NCBI RefSeq assembly: GCF_027409185.1
Contig: NC_084461.1
Location: forward strand, 141,095,001-141,159,000
Source of the DNA: Cynocephalus volans
Taxonomy: Eukaryota; Chordata; Mammalia; Dermoptera; Cynocephalidae
Direction of reading: 5' to 3'
Length of the DNA: 64,000 nt
A model generated the notes under the pieces. The model was given only the letters and a program-made list of their open reading frames with translations. It made no database searches and was not told where the DNA came from. A program made the position numbers and the translations under genes. This document shows, piece after piece, positions 47,395 to 59,100 of this stretch. Within the stretch, counting starts at the first letter, position 1; each line of letters starts with the position of its first letter.

Positions 47395-47590
47395 GGGAGC
47401 TGAGCGAGCAGCTGCGGAGCCCTGCAGCCGGATGGGGAGCCTACGCACGACGGCGGCGGCGGGCGGACTGCCAGCGCGCCCCGAGAGGACTCGGGAACCC
47501 AGACCTGCGTGAAGGTAAATGCAAATCAGCCGCTCCGAGCGCGCTTCCTGCGGAGGGAGGGTTCTCAGTATGCGCGCCTGGTCTCCTCCG
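47395..47590 (+). promoter_or_regulatory. Orphan CpG-dense patch with splice donor
   Basis: I count about 24 CpG dinucleotides in ~200 bp, in a region otherwise nearly free of them, and no repeat explains it. A GC-rich stretch ends 'cctgcgtgaag' followed by 'gtaaat' (donor at 47515), so it could be the first exon and promoter of an unannotated plus-strand transcript. The octamer ATGCAAAT lies at 47519-47526. The only ATG frame in the candidate exon (47432-47512) is 26 codons, so any transcript is probably non-coding. It is about 3.8 kb past the 3' end of IL12B, on the opposite strand. Confidence 0.55.
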
Positions 47591-48237
47591 CCCGAATGCT
47601 GATTTTATTTTTGCGTTTTATGAGGTTGAGAGAGAATTCATTTCCTTGGTATAATATGACCCTCTGGAGAAAGTCTTGTCCATATACATTTTGCTCACAC
47701 ATGCTGTCCTGGAGGAAGGGCTGTACTGGAATGGAATAGAGATGATTAAAGTCTGATTTACAGGAAGGGTGAATTGGTGGGTTTAGGACAAATTATTACA
47801 TCCAGGGAAGGTGAAAGGGAATGAAGCAGCTCCTCCCAGGAGCTGGAAACCTTTGTGAAAAGAAATATTTATGGTGCACATAGCTTTATCCCAGCCAGGC
47901 TATATTTTAATATATTCATCACATTTTCTTCTTTCTTTCTCTCACCAGATCATGCAGTCCCTGAGGTCAGGGATTCGATTCATTGCATCTGATATCCCCT
48001 TCATGGGGATGTTTTTGCAATTTTATTTATAAGAAAGGGATTCTACACTGAAGAGGCTTTTAAATCTCAGCTCACTGAGCCCCCTCTTTTTTCCTTATTA
48101 ACTAATTAATGATCCCTCCATCCCAATCCAGTTCTCAGAGACACGAAGGCCTGGTAACAACCATCCCTCCATCTCCCAACCCCAGCAAAAAGCACCAGGT
48201 CCAGAATGATTCTTCTTTAAGGTGGTAAGTAATATAA

Positions 48238-48450
48238 TACGACCAGTAACTATAAGCTTTTATTGAGTACTTACTATGAATCCGAACTTTTCTAAGCACT
48301 TTCTGAGCATTATATCATTTAATCCTCACAACCACCCCCTGAGGTTGATACTATTATTATCCCGTTTTAAGGATGAGAAAAGTGAGGCTTGAAGTGGTTA
48401 AGTAACTTGATCCGGATCACAGAGGATCACAGAGCTGGTCAGTGGGATAG
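48238..48450 (-). repeat. MIR SINE
   Basis: 'atttaatcctcacaaccacc', 'aggatgagaaaagtgaggct' and 'tggttaagtaacttgatcc' in reverse MIR order. Confidence 0.78.
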
Positions 48451-49204
48451 CTACTATTTCCCGAGTGTTTACTGTGAGGCCAGGCACTGCGCCAATCACA
48501 TTAAACTCATCTCATTTAATGGTGCCCTTAACCCTTAAGAAGCAGCCTCCAGTGTTTAGAATTTCAAGCATTTGGTCCTCTGGAGACAAGAATCCATGTG
48601 AGGGCAGGGTCTTGTTCACCCCTATATCCAGAAAATTGAGGGTGATGACAGGGACAGAGCATCAACTCCAGAAATGTTGAATGAAGGAACAGTAGAGGTG
48701 CCTTTCTCTGGGATCCCTGCCCCTGCTCTTTAGGTAAGTCCTGAGTCCTGCTGAGGTTCAGGCTGCCCTTGGAAGAGGGATCCTGACCACAGTTTCCTTA
48801 TATGTAATAACAGGGGTGAGAATTCCTCCTTCACAGGGTGTGGGAGCCTAAGGAGACAGCTCTATGACTGTATTTGGCCCTTAGTTTCCTCCCTTTCTTC
48901 TCAAATGTGGGAGGTGCAGAACAGACCCCTCAATGGTACAACTCCTTCAGATTTCAGAGGGGGGCCTACAAATTGATGTTCTCACTTTGTGCATAGCACA
49001 GAGGTCAGGACCCCCACCAACAACGGCATCGTTGAAGATTGAGGGTTCCCTGTCTTCCCCAAGCTCATGAGGGACAGAACCAGGTTTGCTGATGCCAAAC
49101 CCCAGGCTCCTTCCTGGGCTGGCCTGGGTCTTTTTTCGGACTTGGCCAGCAGCCTCTCATAGATGGGGGTCTGGATATTTAGAAGGATGTCTTCATTTAA
49201 TTTT

Positions 49205-49430
49205 TGGTTCAATCATTTTTTATTTTAAAAACAAATATGGGGGGAATTAGTGTTTAATGGGTACAGAGTTTCAGTTTGAGAAGATGAAACAGTTCTGGAG
49301 ATGGACGGTAGTGATGGTTGTGCACACTGTGAATGCACTTCATGCCACTGAACTGTACATCTAAAAATGGTTAAAATGGTACATTTTATGTCATGTGTAT
49401 TGCACCAAAATAAAGAGGAAAGGAATATGG
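49205..49430 (+). mobile_element. Old L1 3' end
   Basis: 'gtgtttaatgggtacagagt', 'gttctggagatggacggtag', 'ccactgaactgtacatctaa' and a final 'gcaccaaaataaag'. Confidence 0.75.
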
Positions 49431-50750
49431 GTCTTTCTCACATAACAAGAAATTCACAGTAAATAGTTATAGGGGTTGGCTCAGCTGCCTGACGATGACA
49501 CTGGCTTGACAACACTGGGGTCCTGGGTCATTCAGCTTTACTGTTTTTTGCATGATACCTGGGTGCAAGGTATCCTCTGAAACATCTCAAATTATATCTA
49601 CTCAGGAGAGGAAGAAGGAGGGAAAGGGTGATGTTAGCTATGGCTCTGTCTTTTATCAGGAAAGCCAAAACTTCTTGGCAATCCCCCAGTAGAATTTTCT
49701 TACATCTCATTGGCATAACTGGGTCTCTTGGCTTTGCTGGACAACAGGGGTGGCTGAAAAAGTGATTGCTTAGCTTCCCAACCTTTAGAGCTGAAGAAGA
49801 GCATTAGGGGAGAGGGAAGTCGGGAGGGAGCATGGTCCGGACAACCAGTGCCGGCTCAAGGTCTTGTGGTCACATAATAGGTCTGGTTAGGCGTGGGGCC
49901 TGGTCTTCTGATTCCCAGCCTGGAGATCTTTTGCTTGGATGTTTGATACATTTTGTAGTGGCTAGATTTACAATAAAAGGACTATCTTGGAAAATAGCTA
50001 TGAAAGAGAAAAACTCTCCTTTGAATGCACTGAAATTAATCAAATGCTAAGAGGTCATGTCAGAAAAGCACTGAGAAGGGTGGGGGCCAAAACATCTGGG
50101 CTCTGCCCCTGGCTGGCTGGAAGTTTTGGGAAAGGCTTATGAAATGTGTGATTCTTTTTCCTGGTTAGTGTTTTTCATTACATGCCATTAAGTGCTTTGG
50201 TATCTCTAGATGAAAGACCCTGTAAAGAAGACAAGCAGTTGTTATTAACCAACCATGTGCTGTCACGTGTAGGCTTATACCACAAGATGTTTTTCAAGGT
50301 GGGAGTAGGATGACAGAAACTTCTTACCATTCCTCCAGGCCAGGAGCAGAGTGAACTAAGGGCTCCAAAGGACACTTAAAATCAGGAATGTAAACACATA
50401 CCCTATTATAATTACCCTGCTATTACAAGGAAGCCCAGATGTGGCACACATGGATTTTCAAGAAAGCAGGGAATTGGAATCCACTCTCTTGGATCCTGCT
50501 ACTTGCTTTTTCCATGGGAGGCACCAAATGGGAATCAGCAGGTCCTGCCTCTTTTATCGGCCCAAAGTCAGTACCTGCTCTTTTCTATTGAGTCTTCTTG
50601 GATGACTCCAGGTTACACAGATGCTTCTCTTTCATTCTCACCTCATGGCACTATATGTACTGAACATTTCCACATTTAATGGTATTGAACTTAGCTTTCC
50701 ATCCTTGTCTTCTAAGCAGTGCCGGGAGTGGGTACTGCTTTGGGGAGGCA
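49431..50750. other. Intergenic, no gene recognised
   Basis: No repeat or conserved coding sequence could be assigned. Confidence 0.4.
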
Positions 50751-50761
50751 ACATGAGGTTT

Positions 50762-50932
50762 TTTTTTTTTTTTTTTTTTTTAACTGGTAAGGGTATCATA
50801 ACCCTTGGCTTGGCATTGTCCGCACCACGCTCAGCCAGTGACCGCATGGGCCATCCCTATACAGGATTCAAACCCACAGCCTCGGCGCTACCAGTGCCGC
50901 ACCCTCCTGAGTGAGCCATGGGGCCGTTCCCG
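50762..50932 (-). repeat. Dimeric CYN SINE with perfect TSD
   Basis: Reverse dimer with a T-run at the left (poly(A) tail), junction 'gggccatccctatacaggat', and the perfect 11-bp TSD ACATGAGGTTT at 50751-50761 and 50933-50943. Confidence 0.87.
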
Positions 50933-50943
50933 ACATGAGGTTT

Positions 50944-51381
50944 ATTGGACCTTCTCAACCTCAAGGGCTAGCCCATGTCCACACACGTAGCAAACCCTCA
51001 GTAAATACCACAGCTGGACCTAGGAGATGGGATGCCCATGGCTCTACCAGGTTAGAGTTTTATTTCATGATGCTGGGGAAACCAGTAGAGTTGATTCCAG
51101 GAGAGAAGGTGGAAGAAGCAAGAGCATCCAACTCCTAAAGAGGACACCATGCAGTTCAGTGCCCTTGTAAAGAATCCCCCCTAGTCCCATTGCAGGGATG
51201 TTCACTGAGCTCAGCAGGACACTGACTTTGGAAGTACTCTAAAGGGAAAGAGCAACTCTGCAAAACTGGAAATGAAATCACTTCAAGAAGGGGCAATTTT
51301 TCAATGACAGGAGAAAAAAAATGCACCCCTGGTAGACTTGGAAACAGAAAACCCGAGTCAGCTGAGAAAGCCCCAAAATAT
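50944..51381. other. Downstream flank of IL12B
   Basis: No feature assigned. AATAAA strings on the minus strand at 51059-51064 and 50941-50946 are alternative, more distal poly(A) signals for IL12B. Confidence 0.4.
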
Positions 51382-51398
51382 GATTGCAAAGAAGAATT

Positions 51399-51404
51399 TT
51401 TACT
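51399..51404 (-). terminator. IL12B: IL12B candidate poly(A) signal (AGTAAA)
   Basis: Minus-strand AGTAAA, a known functional variant of AATAAA, followed by 'aattcttctttgcaatca' and T/G-rich sequence. Gives a 3' UTR near 1.1 kb. Confidence 0.5.
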
Positions 51405-51428
51405 AGTTTGGTCTCAGAATGCAAAAAC

Positions 51429-51446
51429 AAATAAATAAATAAATAA
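51429..51446 (-). promoter_or_regulatory. IL12B: Terminal AU-rich element (ATTTA cluster)
   Basis: Minus strand TTATTTATTTATTTATTT: overlapping ATTTA pentamers some 25 nt before the poly(A) signal. Such clusters bind AUF1/TTP/HuR-type proteins and destabilise cytokine mRNAs (family knowledge). Confidence 0.7.
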
Positions 51447-52194
51447 CCAGAAAACAAATGTAATCACTTTACAGAAAGCACATTCATTATTACTTAAAAG
51501 TAGCACCTTCGTCGAGTGATACTATCCAGTCATATCCACGTGGCTGATTCACTCGTGCTGATGAAGAAGTGATTCTAGATCGTTTTCTTCGCATCTGTCT
51601 GCTTCATCGTGTGGTTAAGAAGCCACCCGCAATTCTGACAACTTTATGTCCTTAGCCATAACTTGACTTGTCCTCCTTCTTGAATCCTAAGATCTTTTGA
51701 TCTTCCAGACACTTAATGATGTCTCTGTGCCACCCTGTTGCGTCCTTTAAAAAAGTGGGAGTGACGACTGCCAGGGAGGCTGATGCTGAATTTCAGTGTC
51801 AATAATTTTTTTAGCCCTTTTAAAATTCAGAAATCCAAAGACTAAACTTGCTTAGAAGTGCAAGTGGCTCTGAACTGCTTTATCAGCACCACTTCAAGGA
51901 AGTCTTCATGGGTATGGGAACTAGCATCTCTTTCTCCAGGACTTCCTCAAACTGGTTTGTGTCTTCATGTCTCTATTTAAATATCTCTTATGTTCCCATC
52001 CATCATAAATATATGATGGTGCTAGCATCAGAACACTGTCTTCTCACTGGCTGTCATAAAACCGATGTACTTGCAGCCTGGCTGGAAAAGTCGTCAGTAC
52101 AAATAACACTTAAATTCACATTTTTCATAATAGGACCCCATCCTTATGGATTGGGCCATCAGAATAGAAAACATTCAGTACATCCTGGCACACA

Positions 52195-52306
52195 ATTGTT
52201 AAATAACAGCAATAAATTAATAAATACATAAATTATTTAAATATTTAAATAGCATTAAGATCAGTGGCAACTTGAAAGCTGGAAAATCTATAAATAAATT
52301 AGCTGA
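52195..52306 (-). promoter_or_regulatory. IL12B: Upstream AU-rich region of IL12B 3' UTR
   Basis: The minus strand has repeated ATTTA/TATTTA motifs including 'atgtatttattaatttattg' and 'ctatttaaatatttaaataa', at the position of the AU-rich region in the human 3' UTR. Confidence 0.7.
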
Positions 52307-52488
52307 TTGTTTCAGTGGACATTTAGCTTCTAAATACAAAAATACAGTAAAGACATCATTATTATCTTAAACAAATTTTAAAAAGCAACTCAGGTAAAAA
52401 TTATTTTGGGTCTATTCCATCATGTCTTTAAAAATTTTTGCCTAATATCTTCCGCTTTTTCTCCAAGGTTTCATCCTGGGATTGGTCC

Positions 52489-53067
52489 CTGAAAAAGAAT
52501 GCCAAAAGTCTATATGGATTAGAAATGCAGTGGTCAAGCCTTCCTATTTCTCACAACACATATCTCAAGCAATCGGGTTTTGAGGATTCCATGTCAGAAG
52601 GTCCAGCCCTTCCTTATGTGGCCTGGAATTTGACTGGCACCATGCCTGCCAGAGGCTCTCTTGAGAGTTTTCTTAAAATGATATCTGATTGTGTTACTTC
52701 TTGTTTAAAACCCTTCAGTGGCTCCCCAGGGCCCCCAGTACAAGGTTTTAACTCCTGGAAGCTTGCAGGCTCCATGTTCTGACTCCTGGCTGTTTCTCTC
52801 CCTCTTCTTTGCCTTTCTTTCTAGGAGGGCAGGACCCGTGCCTGTTTTCTTTACTGTAGCATGCCTGTGCCTAGCACAGTGCCCACATAACATAGACATC
52901 AAATAAATATCTGTCAATGAACAAATGTATGTTTCTTACTCTGGCAACAAAGTGCTGGGCACCCCTTCCCCTCTTTCTTCCCTCACGCACCTATCCACTC
53001 CCCCATTGCCCTGCACCGGGATACACTGAGTGTACAGATCTGGGCTGGGCTTCACGGGCCTGCTCAC
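52489..53067 (-). other. IL12B intron 7
   Basis: Mostly an antisense L2 (52640-52920: 'aacccttcagtggctcccca', 'gcctagcacagtgcccacat'). Confidence 0.6.
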
Positions 53068-53193
53068 CTAACTGCAGGACACAGATGCCCATTCGCTCCA
53101 AGATGAGCTATAGTAGCGGTCCCGGGCTTGCACCCTGATCTGGGCATCCTTGTGGCAGATGACTGTGGCTGAGGTCTTGTCCACGAAAACTTT
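53068..53193 (-). CDS. IL12B: IL12B exon 7 (residues 287-327, stop)
   Basis: Acceptor 'tttcctttgcag', donor 'gtgagc' immediately after TAG. Encodes [13 protein letters not shown], then [18 protein letters not shown]. Compared with human it lacks the Asp-Arg pair after the first Lys (6 nt shorter, frame kept). Confidence 0.95.
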   Translation of the reverse strand, partial: KVFVDKTSATVICHKDAQIRVQARDRYYSSSWSEWASVSCS

Positions 53194-56100
53194 CTGCAAA
53201 GGAAACGGAACTCTGTGAAGGCCCATTGGCAACACAGTCACAAGGCAGGATGAGCATATTTCTGCAAAGCATGACCCCCCCTAAACAAGCCTTAGTGTCT
53301 TAAGTGTCTTAGGGCACTAGGCTTGCAATTCACAGGGGAGTGAATAGAACTTGCACCACCTACTGGCAGAAGCTTTAAACACAGATGTGGCTTTTCTACT
53401 TTGTAAGCCCCCAAGGGAGAAATCCTTTGCTCCAGCTTTTATCCTTCTAACACAGCTGTCTTGCCTGAAGTCCCCGTGGGCAGGCACCGCAGTACTAGGC
53501 CGATTACAGGACTGAGACAGATTATCCTCTGGATATACAGAAATACCATATCCTGATCCTTTTTCAGACAAACTTGCTTTCAAATCCTGGCACCGCTACT
53601 TAACAGGTGGAAAATGTCTTAGACTCTCTGTCTGTTTCCTCATTTATAAATAGAGACAACAATAATCCTTACTTCATAGAATTGTAAAAGTTAAAGGTAA
53701 TAATCATGTAAAACTCTTAGCAAGTCTTTAGCACATAAAAATCACTCAATATTACCTATAAATTATATATATATCTCAAATAGGAAAGGAATCTACCAAG
53801 ATTTTGAATAATATTTAGATAAAATCTATTCCAGAATAGCCCCACCCCTACCCCCAAATTCTTTTTTTTCGGGGAGTGACCGAATCACTGAGTTTCTACC
53901 ACATGCTAAATGCTATGCTGAATATAGCCCTTTTCCAGTGATTTTAAAAGTGGGGTCCAAGGAAGTGAGGGCTCTGTAAAAGTGCCTCTGGAAACTTTCA
54001 GGGGGCAAAGGGATTCTGATGCTAAGGCAAGGGAGGTGGAGAGCCATCATCTTAGCCTATGTAAGTGCAGACATGCTGTTTAGTAAAATATTTTCACAAC
54101 ATCTGGAAGTTACCCATTTTGGGTGAGATATAGCATGAATGTTCTATCATTCATATATTCGTTCAGTTGAAACAACAATTTTAGGCTCCTGGAGCCCTGG
54201 TCTCCTATTTGAGGACCAATTCTGAGTGCAAGGATTAATGATCAACCATCCTGGGGGTAGTGGGGAGGCTGGTGCATGGCCTTTGTGGCCGGCAGACTGA
54301 GTTTGTGTTCTGGTTCTGTCACTTCCTAGCTGGGTGAGCTTGGGCAAGTCACTTAACCTCTCTGAGCTTCAATGTCTTCACTTGTGAAATGGTGATAATA
54401 ATACCAGCTGCCTTTGTAGGGTTAATTGTGTGGATTAAGTGAGATTATACATAGAAAACCTTCTGCACGGTTCCGGGCACACAGAAAGTGCTAAGAAAGG
54501 CAGCTATTATTATCGCTCATCTTCTCCCTGCTGTGGGCCTACATAAACCTGACCTCAGAATATACTGCGCCAGAATCACATCTTACCTTTTCTCTCTTGT
54601 TCTTGCCCTGGACCTGGACACAGAATGTCAGGGAGAAGTAGGAATGTGGGGTGCTCCAGGTGTCGGGGTACTCCCAGCTGACCTCCACATGCCGAGCATT
54701 CTCTAATGGCTTCAGCTGCAGGTTCTTGGGCGGGTCGGGTTTGACTGGAAAAGGATAAACACCCTTTGTTTTCCTCGTGGGGCTTTGGAGTTAGGTGGTT
54801 TCGGCTTCTGATCCCACTTGCACCTTCAACCAGCAGTGAGTCCCCTGCATGGTCACTTAGCTTCTCTGAGCACCTGGCTGGCAAAAGTGAGGCACCTTTG
54901 CTGCTGGTGATCATGCTGGTGCCCGTGGAAGGCAGTTATCATCAGGGGCCACATTCTTTACTGCAAAACCTGAGAGAAGCTCAGAATCCTTCTCATCACT
55001 GCATAGTCAGATGGGCCCTGGTGGTGGGACTACCTCTGCTTAGTACTCAGAAGAAAGTTCTTAGCAACATCAAGACTCTCACATCTGGGCTAGGCAGTGA
55101 AGGACCACCCTCCCTGTGCTCTGTCCCCCACTTTGCTCCAAATGCAGAACTGAGCTGAACCTCTCACTGGGGAGGAGAGGAGACATCTTCCACTTACTGC
55201 CCTTTCTTTTGTCTTTTCATAGCTTCTGGCATTGACTTGTAGCAGTTATAGTCAATTGTCTCTATGCTCTTTCATTCATTTGTTCAGTAAATAATTTCTG
55301 CGCACCCATTAAGCCCCAGCCCCTCACTACGCATAGAGGACATAGCAGCAAGTATCCCAAAGACCCCATCCTCAAGCAAAGAATCTTCTTCTAGATAAGG
55401 GGAAGGGGAGACATTCTATGGAATGTGCTTGGGCTCTGTGGGCCCAGCAATGTCCCGTGCAAAGACCATGACTCTTAGTAGGTGCTTTGCAAATATTCTT
55501 CCTTCTGTTCTTAATACAACTGACAGCTTTCCTTTAGGTCTCAGCTAAATGTCACCTCCTCAGGGAGGACTTCGCTGGCTACCCTATGTGAATTAGACCC
55601 CACCCTCCCCTACCCACCAAGTACAAACACTGCACAAATTCTAGACTAAGTTCTGTGGTTCTATCACACTTGACTGTGATGGCTGTTTAATGAGTAAATG
55701 GTAAAGGAAATGATAAATGATGAAATCTCTCTCTGCCAATTTAAAAAATGCATGTCCATCTTGGAGGGGTTTATATAAATACTTGTATACCCCTCCATAT
55801 ATACATGGGTATTTCAAAAAGTTTGTGGAAAAGTGAAATTAAATGATTATACAGGGCTGGCTGGTCAGCTCAGTTGGTTAGAGTACTGCCTTGTAACCCC
55901 ATGGTCAAGGGTCCATATCCCTGTACTGGCCAGCCACCAAAAAAAAAAAAAAAAAAAAAAGATAATATGTATCTTCCCATGAACTTTTGAAGATTTGTCT
56001 TATAAAGAAATCTCTTTTGAAATGCTGGAGAAAGATTGGTTGGGAATAATTGCAACTAGTAGGGGAGCCCTTGTTCTGAATACAAACATTACACCCAAGG

Positions 56101-59100
56101 GGCTCTTGGATTCATCCTGGAGCTGCCTGGGCAGCAGAATGGAAGTGTAGCAATGAGCCTGCTTTTTCTAGTGGGGCAGATCCGGGTCTGCATGGCCACC
56201 TGTGAGGTCTGAGATCTGGGACATTTTGCTTAACCCTTCTAAGACTCAATTTCCTCCTCTTTAAAATGCTGATAATTGTATCTACGTCAAACTTTTTGGG
56301 GGTGCAGAATAAAAGAGATAATACATGTAAACCCCTTACCCTGGTTCATGGGGCATTGTGAACATGTGACAAATGGCATCTTTTCTTATGAAGCACATAT
56401 AGTCATCCAAAAACTCACTGATGTCCCTGATGAAGAAGCTGCTGGTGTAGTTTTCATACTTGAACTTGTGAACGGCATCTACCACGACCTCGATGGGCAG
56501 GCTCTCCTCAGCAGTTGGGCAGGCACTGTGCTCCTGACACTCCACCGAGTACTTCTTATACTCCCTGTGGTCCACTCTAACCCTCTCTGCAGAGAGTGTC
56601 GTTGCTCCACACGTCACCCCTCGGGGGTCAGAGGAGCTAAAGTCAAAGACAGGAGTTATCTTGTGTTACACAAGTGAGTGGGTTTCTAGTGATTACAGCC
56701 AGTGAGGCAGGTAAGGCCCCAACGGTCTGTTGAAGGACACAGTTTCTCCAACTGGTGGATGGCTCCCCAGGGGGTAAGAAACTGCCCTCCTCAGGAGACG
56801 GACGAGGTTAACTTTGACAGTACAAATGTTTAGAAATCTGCACTTAACATGCCTCCTGGCCTAAGTGAATCTGGAAATTTTTTAGAACCAGAGTCCCTGA
56901 TTAAATTCCCTTATTCACATTTTAAACTCACTTTTCCTATTTTAATTACAAAATCAGTACATATAATTATAAAAATTAAAATGATTAAGATGTGTATAAA
57001 GGACATATATATATGCTCCTTTATTCCCCTTTTAACCTTAAACCCACCCCTAGATATAAATACTTTTCATAGCTTGTTGTATTCTTCTAGACCTTTTTCA
57101 ATGACTATTTAAGATAATTATATATCCACATATATATATGCTTATATATCTTTTATCTATATATACACACAGATTTTATTTTTTACGCAATAAGATCAAA
57201 TTACATATGTATGCTTTTGTAACCATGGTTTTCCCCTCTGAACGTATTATGGGGAGCTTTCCCTGATGGGGAAACTGAGATTAACAGATGGGGAAACTTT
57301 AATGACTGCACATTAAGCCAGAGTATAATGTACTATGCTTTATTGAACCATTCCTCTGCTAATTACCAAAAATGTCACAATGAACACATGCCCCTATGTC
57401 CTTGTATGCTTGTATAGCATTTCTTTAGCAAGCATTTTCATTTTCAAGATGGGAAAGTAAGACTCCAATGCTTAATTTACTCAATTAAATAGTGGCTAAG
57501 TCAGGATGACCACCCAGGGTCTGCTCCATTATCCTGCACTGCTCAGGAATTTGGCTGATGGTTAAAGGCAGTCTCACAGAGGGCTAACACATGAGTTCTG
57601 TATCCATGGAAATGGGTTTCTTAGGGAAAGTCCAAGTGTGTTGGACAAACAGTGAACTTCAGATTAGAGTTGTCACCAGAAGAAAAACGAGTTGAGGTGG
57701 CCCTGGGAAAATTTCGGGAGACCTCATAGAGTTTTGGAGTCTGCCTGAGGGCTTCCAAGTTCTATGCCCTAGAGATCTCATTTCTATTTTTGACTCAAGG
57801 TGCAATTCTCGCAAGTCATTTGTAGCTTTGATTTCTCCTTTTATCTCTCCCCATGGTATGAGCCCTAATGAAGCAGTGCCAGGCAATTTGGATGAGTGGG
57901 TTCAAACACATCAGGGACTATTCTCAGGTCCTGACAGTATCCTCTCCTAGCATGTACACTTGTTCTGGCAATTGGCTTAAATATCCATGTTCTTTCTCCA
58001 ACTTAGGCAAGAGAGTGGGGTTGAAAAACATGAGCTCGATTTTGTTTTTCCCTCTTCATTAACTGGTAGGTTGCCCTTTTTTTCTTAATGAACTAGTTCT
58101 GACAAAATGCTGAGAAACCAGAGTGGTTTCACTCACCCTCTGCTGCTTTTGACGACGAATTTCAGATCAGTACTAATTGCCGTCTGCCACCAGCAGGTGA
58201 AATGTCCAGAATAATTCTTCGCTTCGCATTTTAGAAAGGTCTTATTTTTGGGTTCTGGATTTGAAAAGAACAGAAATTCACTATTTAGCAGTTTTCTTTC
58301 AGAAAGGTTTTGGTTGTGATTAATCACAGGCTACCAAATGTTACAAGAGTGACATTCCTCCATTTATTTCCTCGGAAAATGATGCTGCTTTCCTGGCAGG
58401 TAGTTCAGCAAGGATTGGGAGTGTTGCATGAGGATGCTGATTCTGCAGAGTATATTACATACCTAACATACAGACAGAGGTTGTATGTTACATACCTAAC
58501 ATATCAGCCAGAGGGTTTTCCCCCGCAAAGTTATCACCCCAGTGCTGAATTATGCACTATACACATTGATTAATTTCCATTAGCCATTCAATAATGCCAC
58601 CATTACTTAAAGAGAACCTCAGGACAAGCATTCAGACTGACCATGAACCTCTCTCAGTATGAGATTTTGATGGCTGATAACCCCAAGAGTCCATGAAAGC
58701 AAAGGAAAATGGAGGTTCTGGGTGGTTTCAGTAAGGGACTTAATGTTAATTCATTAACTACACTAATCATGTCTAGCCTTTTCAACTTTTTATTTTTGTA
58801 TCTCTTATGGAGCAAAATAGAAAATGACACCATCCAAAGGAATGGAGTTACCTTTCTGGTCCTTTAAAATATCAGTGGACCAAATTCCATCTTCCTTTTT
58901 GTGAAGCAGCAGGAGTGACTGGCTCAGAACCTCGCCTCCTTTGTGACAGGTGTATTGGCCAGCATCTCCAAACTCTTTGACTTGGATGGTCAGGTTTTTG
59001 CCAGAACCTAAGACTTCACTGCTGTGGTCTGAGGTCCAGGTGATGCCGTCTTCTTCAGGGTTGTCACAGGTGAGGACCACCATTTCTCCGGGGGCATCAG

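Larger units (their letters stand above)
51382..52488 (-). other. IL12B: IL12B exon 8 (3' UTR)
   Basis: Acceptor 'ctttttcag' on the minus strand, then 'ggaccaatcccaggatgaaa', matching the start of the human IL12B 3' UTR exon as I recall it. Recognisable blocks continue down the exon ('gcaagtttagtctttggat', 'gaattttaaaagggcta'). The 3' end is inferred from a variant poly(A) signal at 51399-51404; a more distal end is possible. Entirely non-coding because the stop codon is the last codon of exon 7. Confidence 0.8.
54745..56418 (-). other. IL12B intron 5
   Basis: Contains an antisense L2 (55520-55720) and inverted-repeat element copy D with a SINE inside it (55804-56000). No coding sequence. 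Confidence 0.6.

Noticed and set aside
47432-47512. 26-codon frame in the orphan CpG patch as a small protein gene
   Set aside because: Composition-driven, no upstream support, ends two bases before the donor; treated as incidental.
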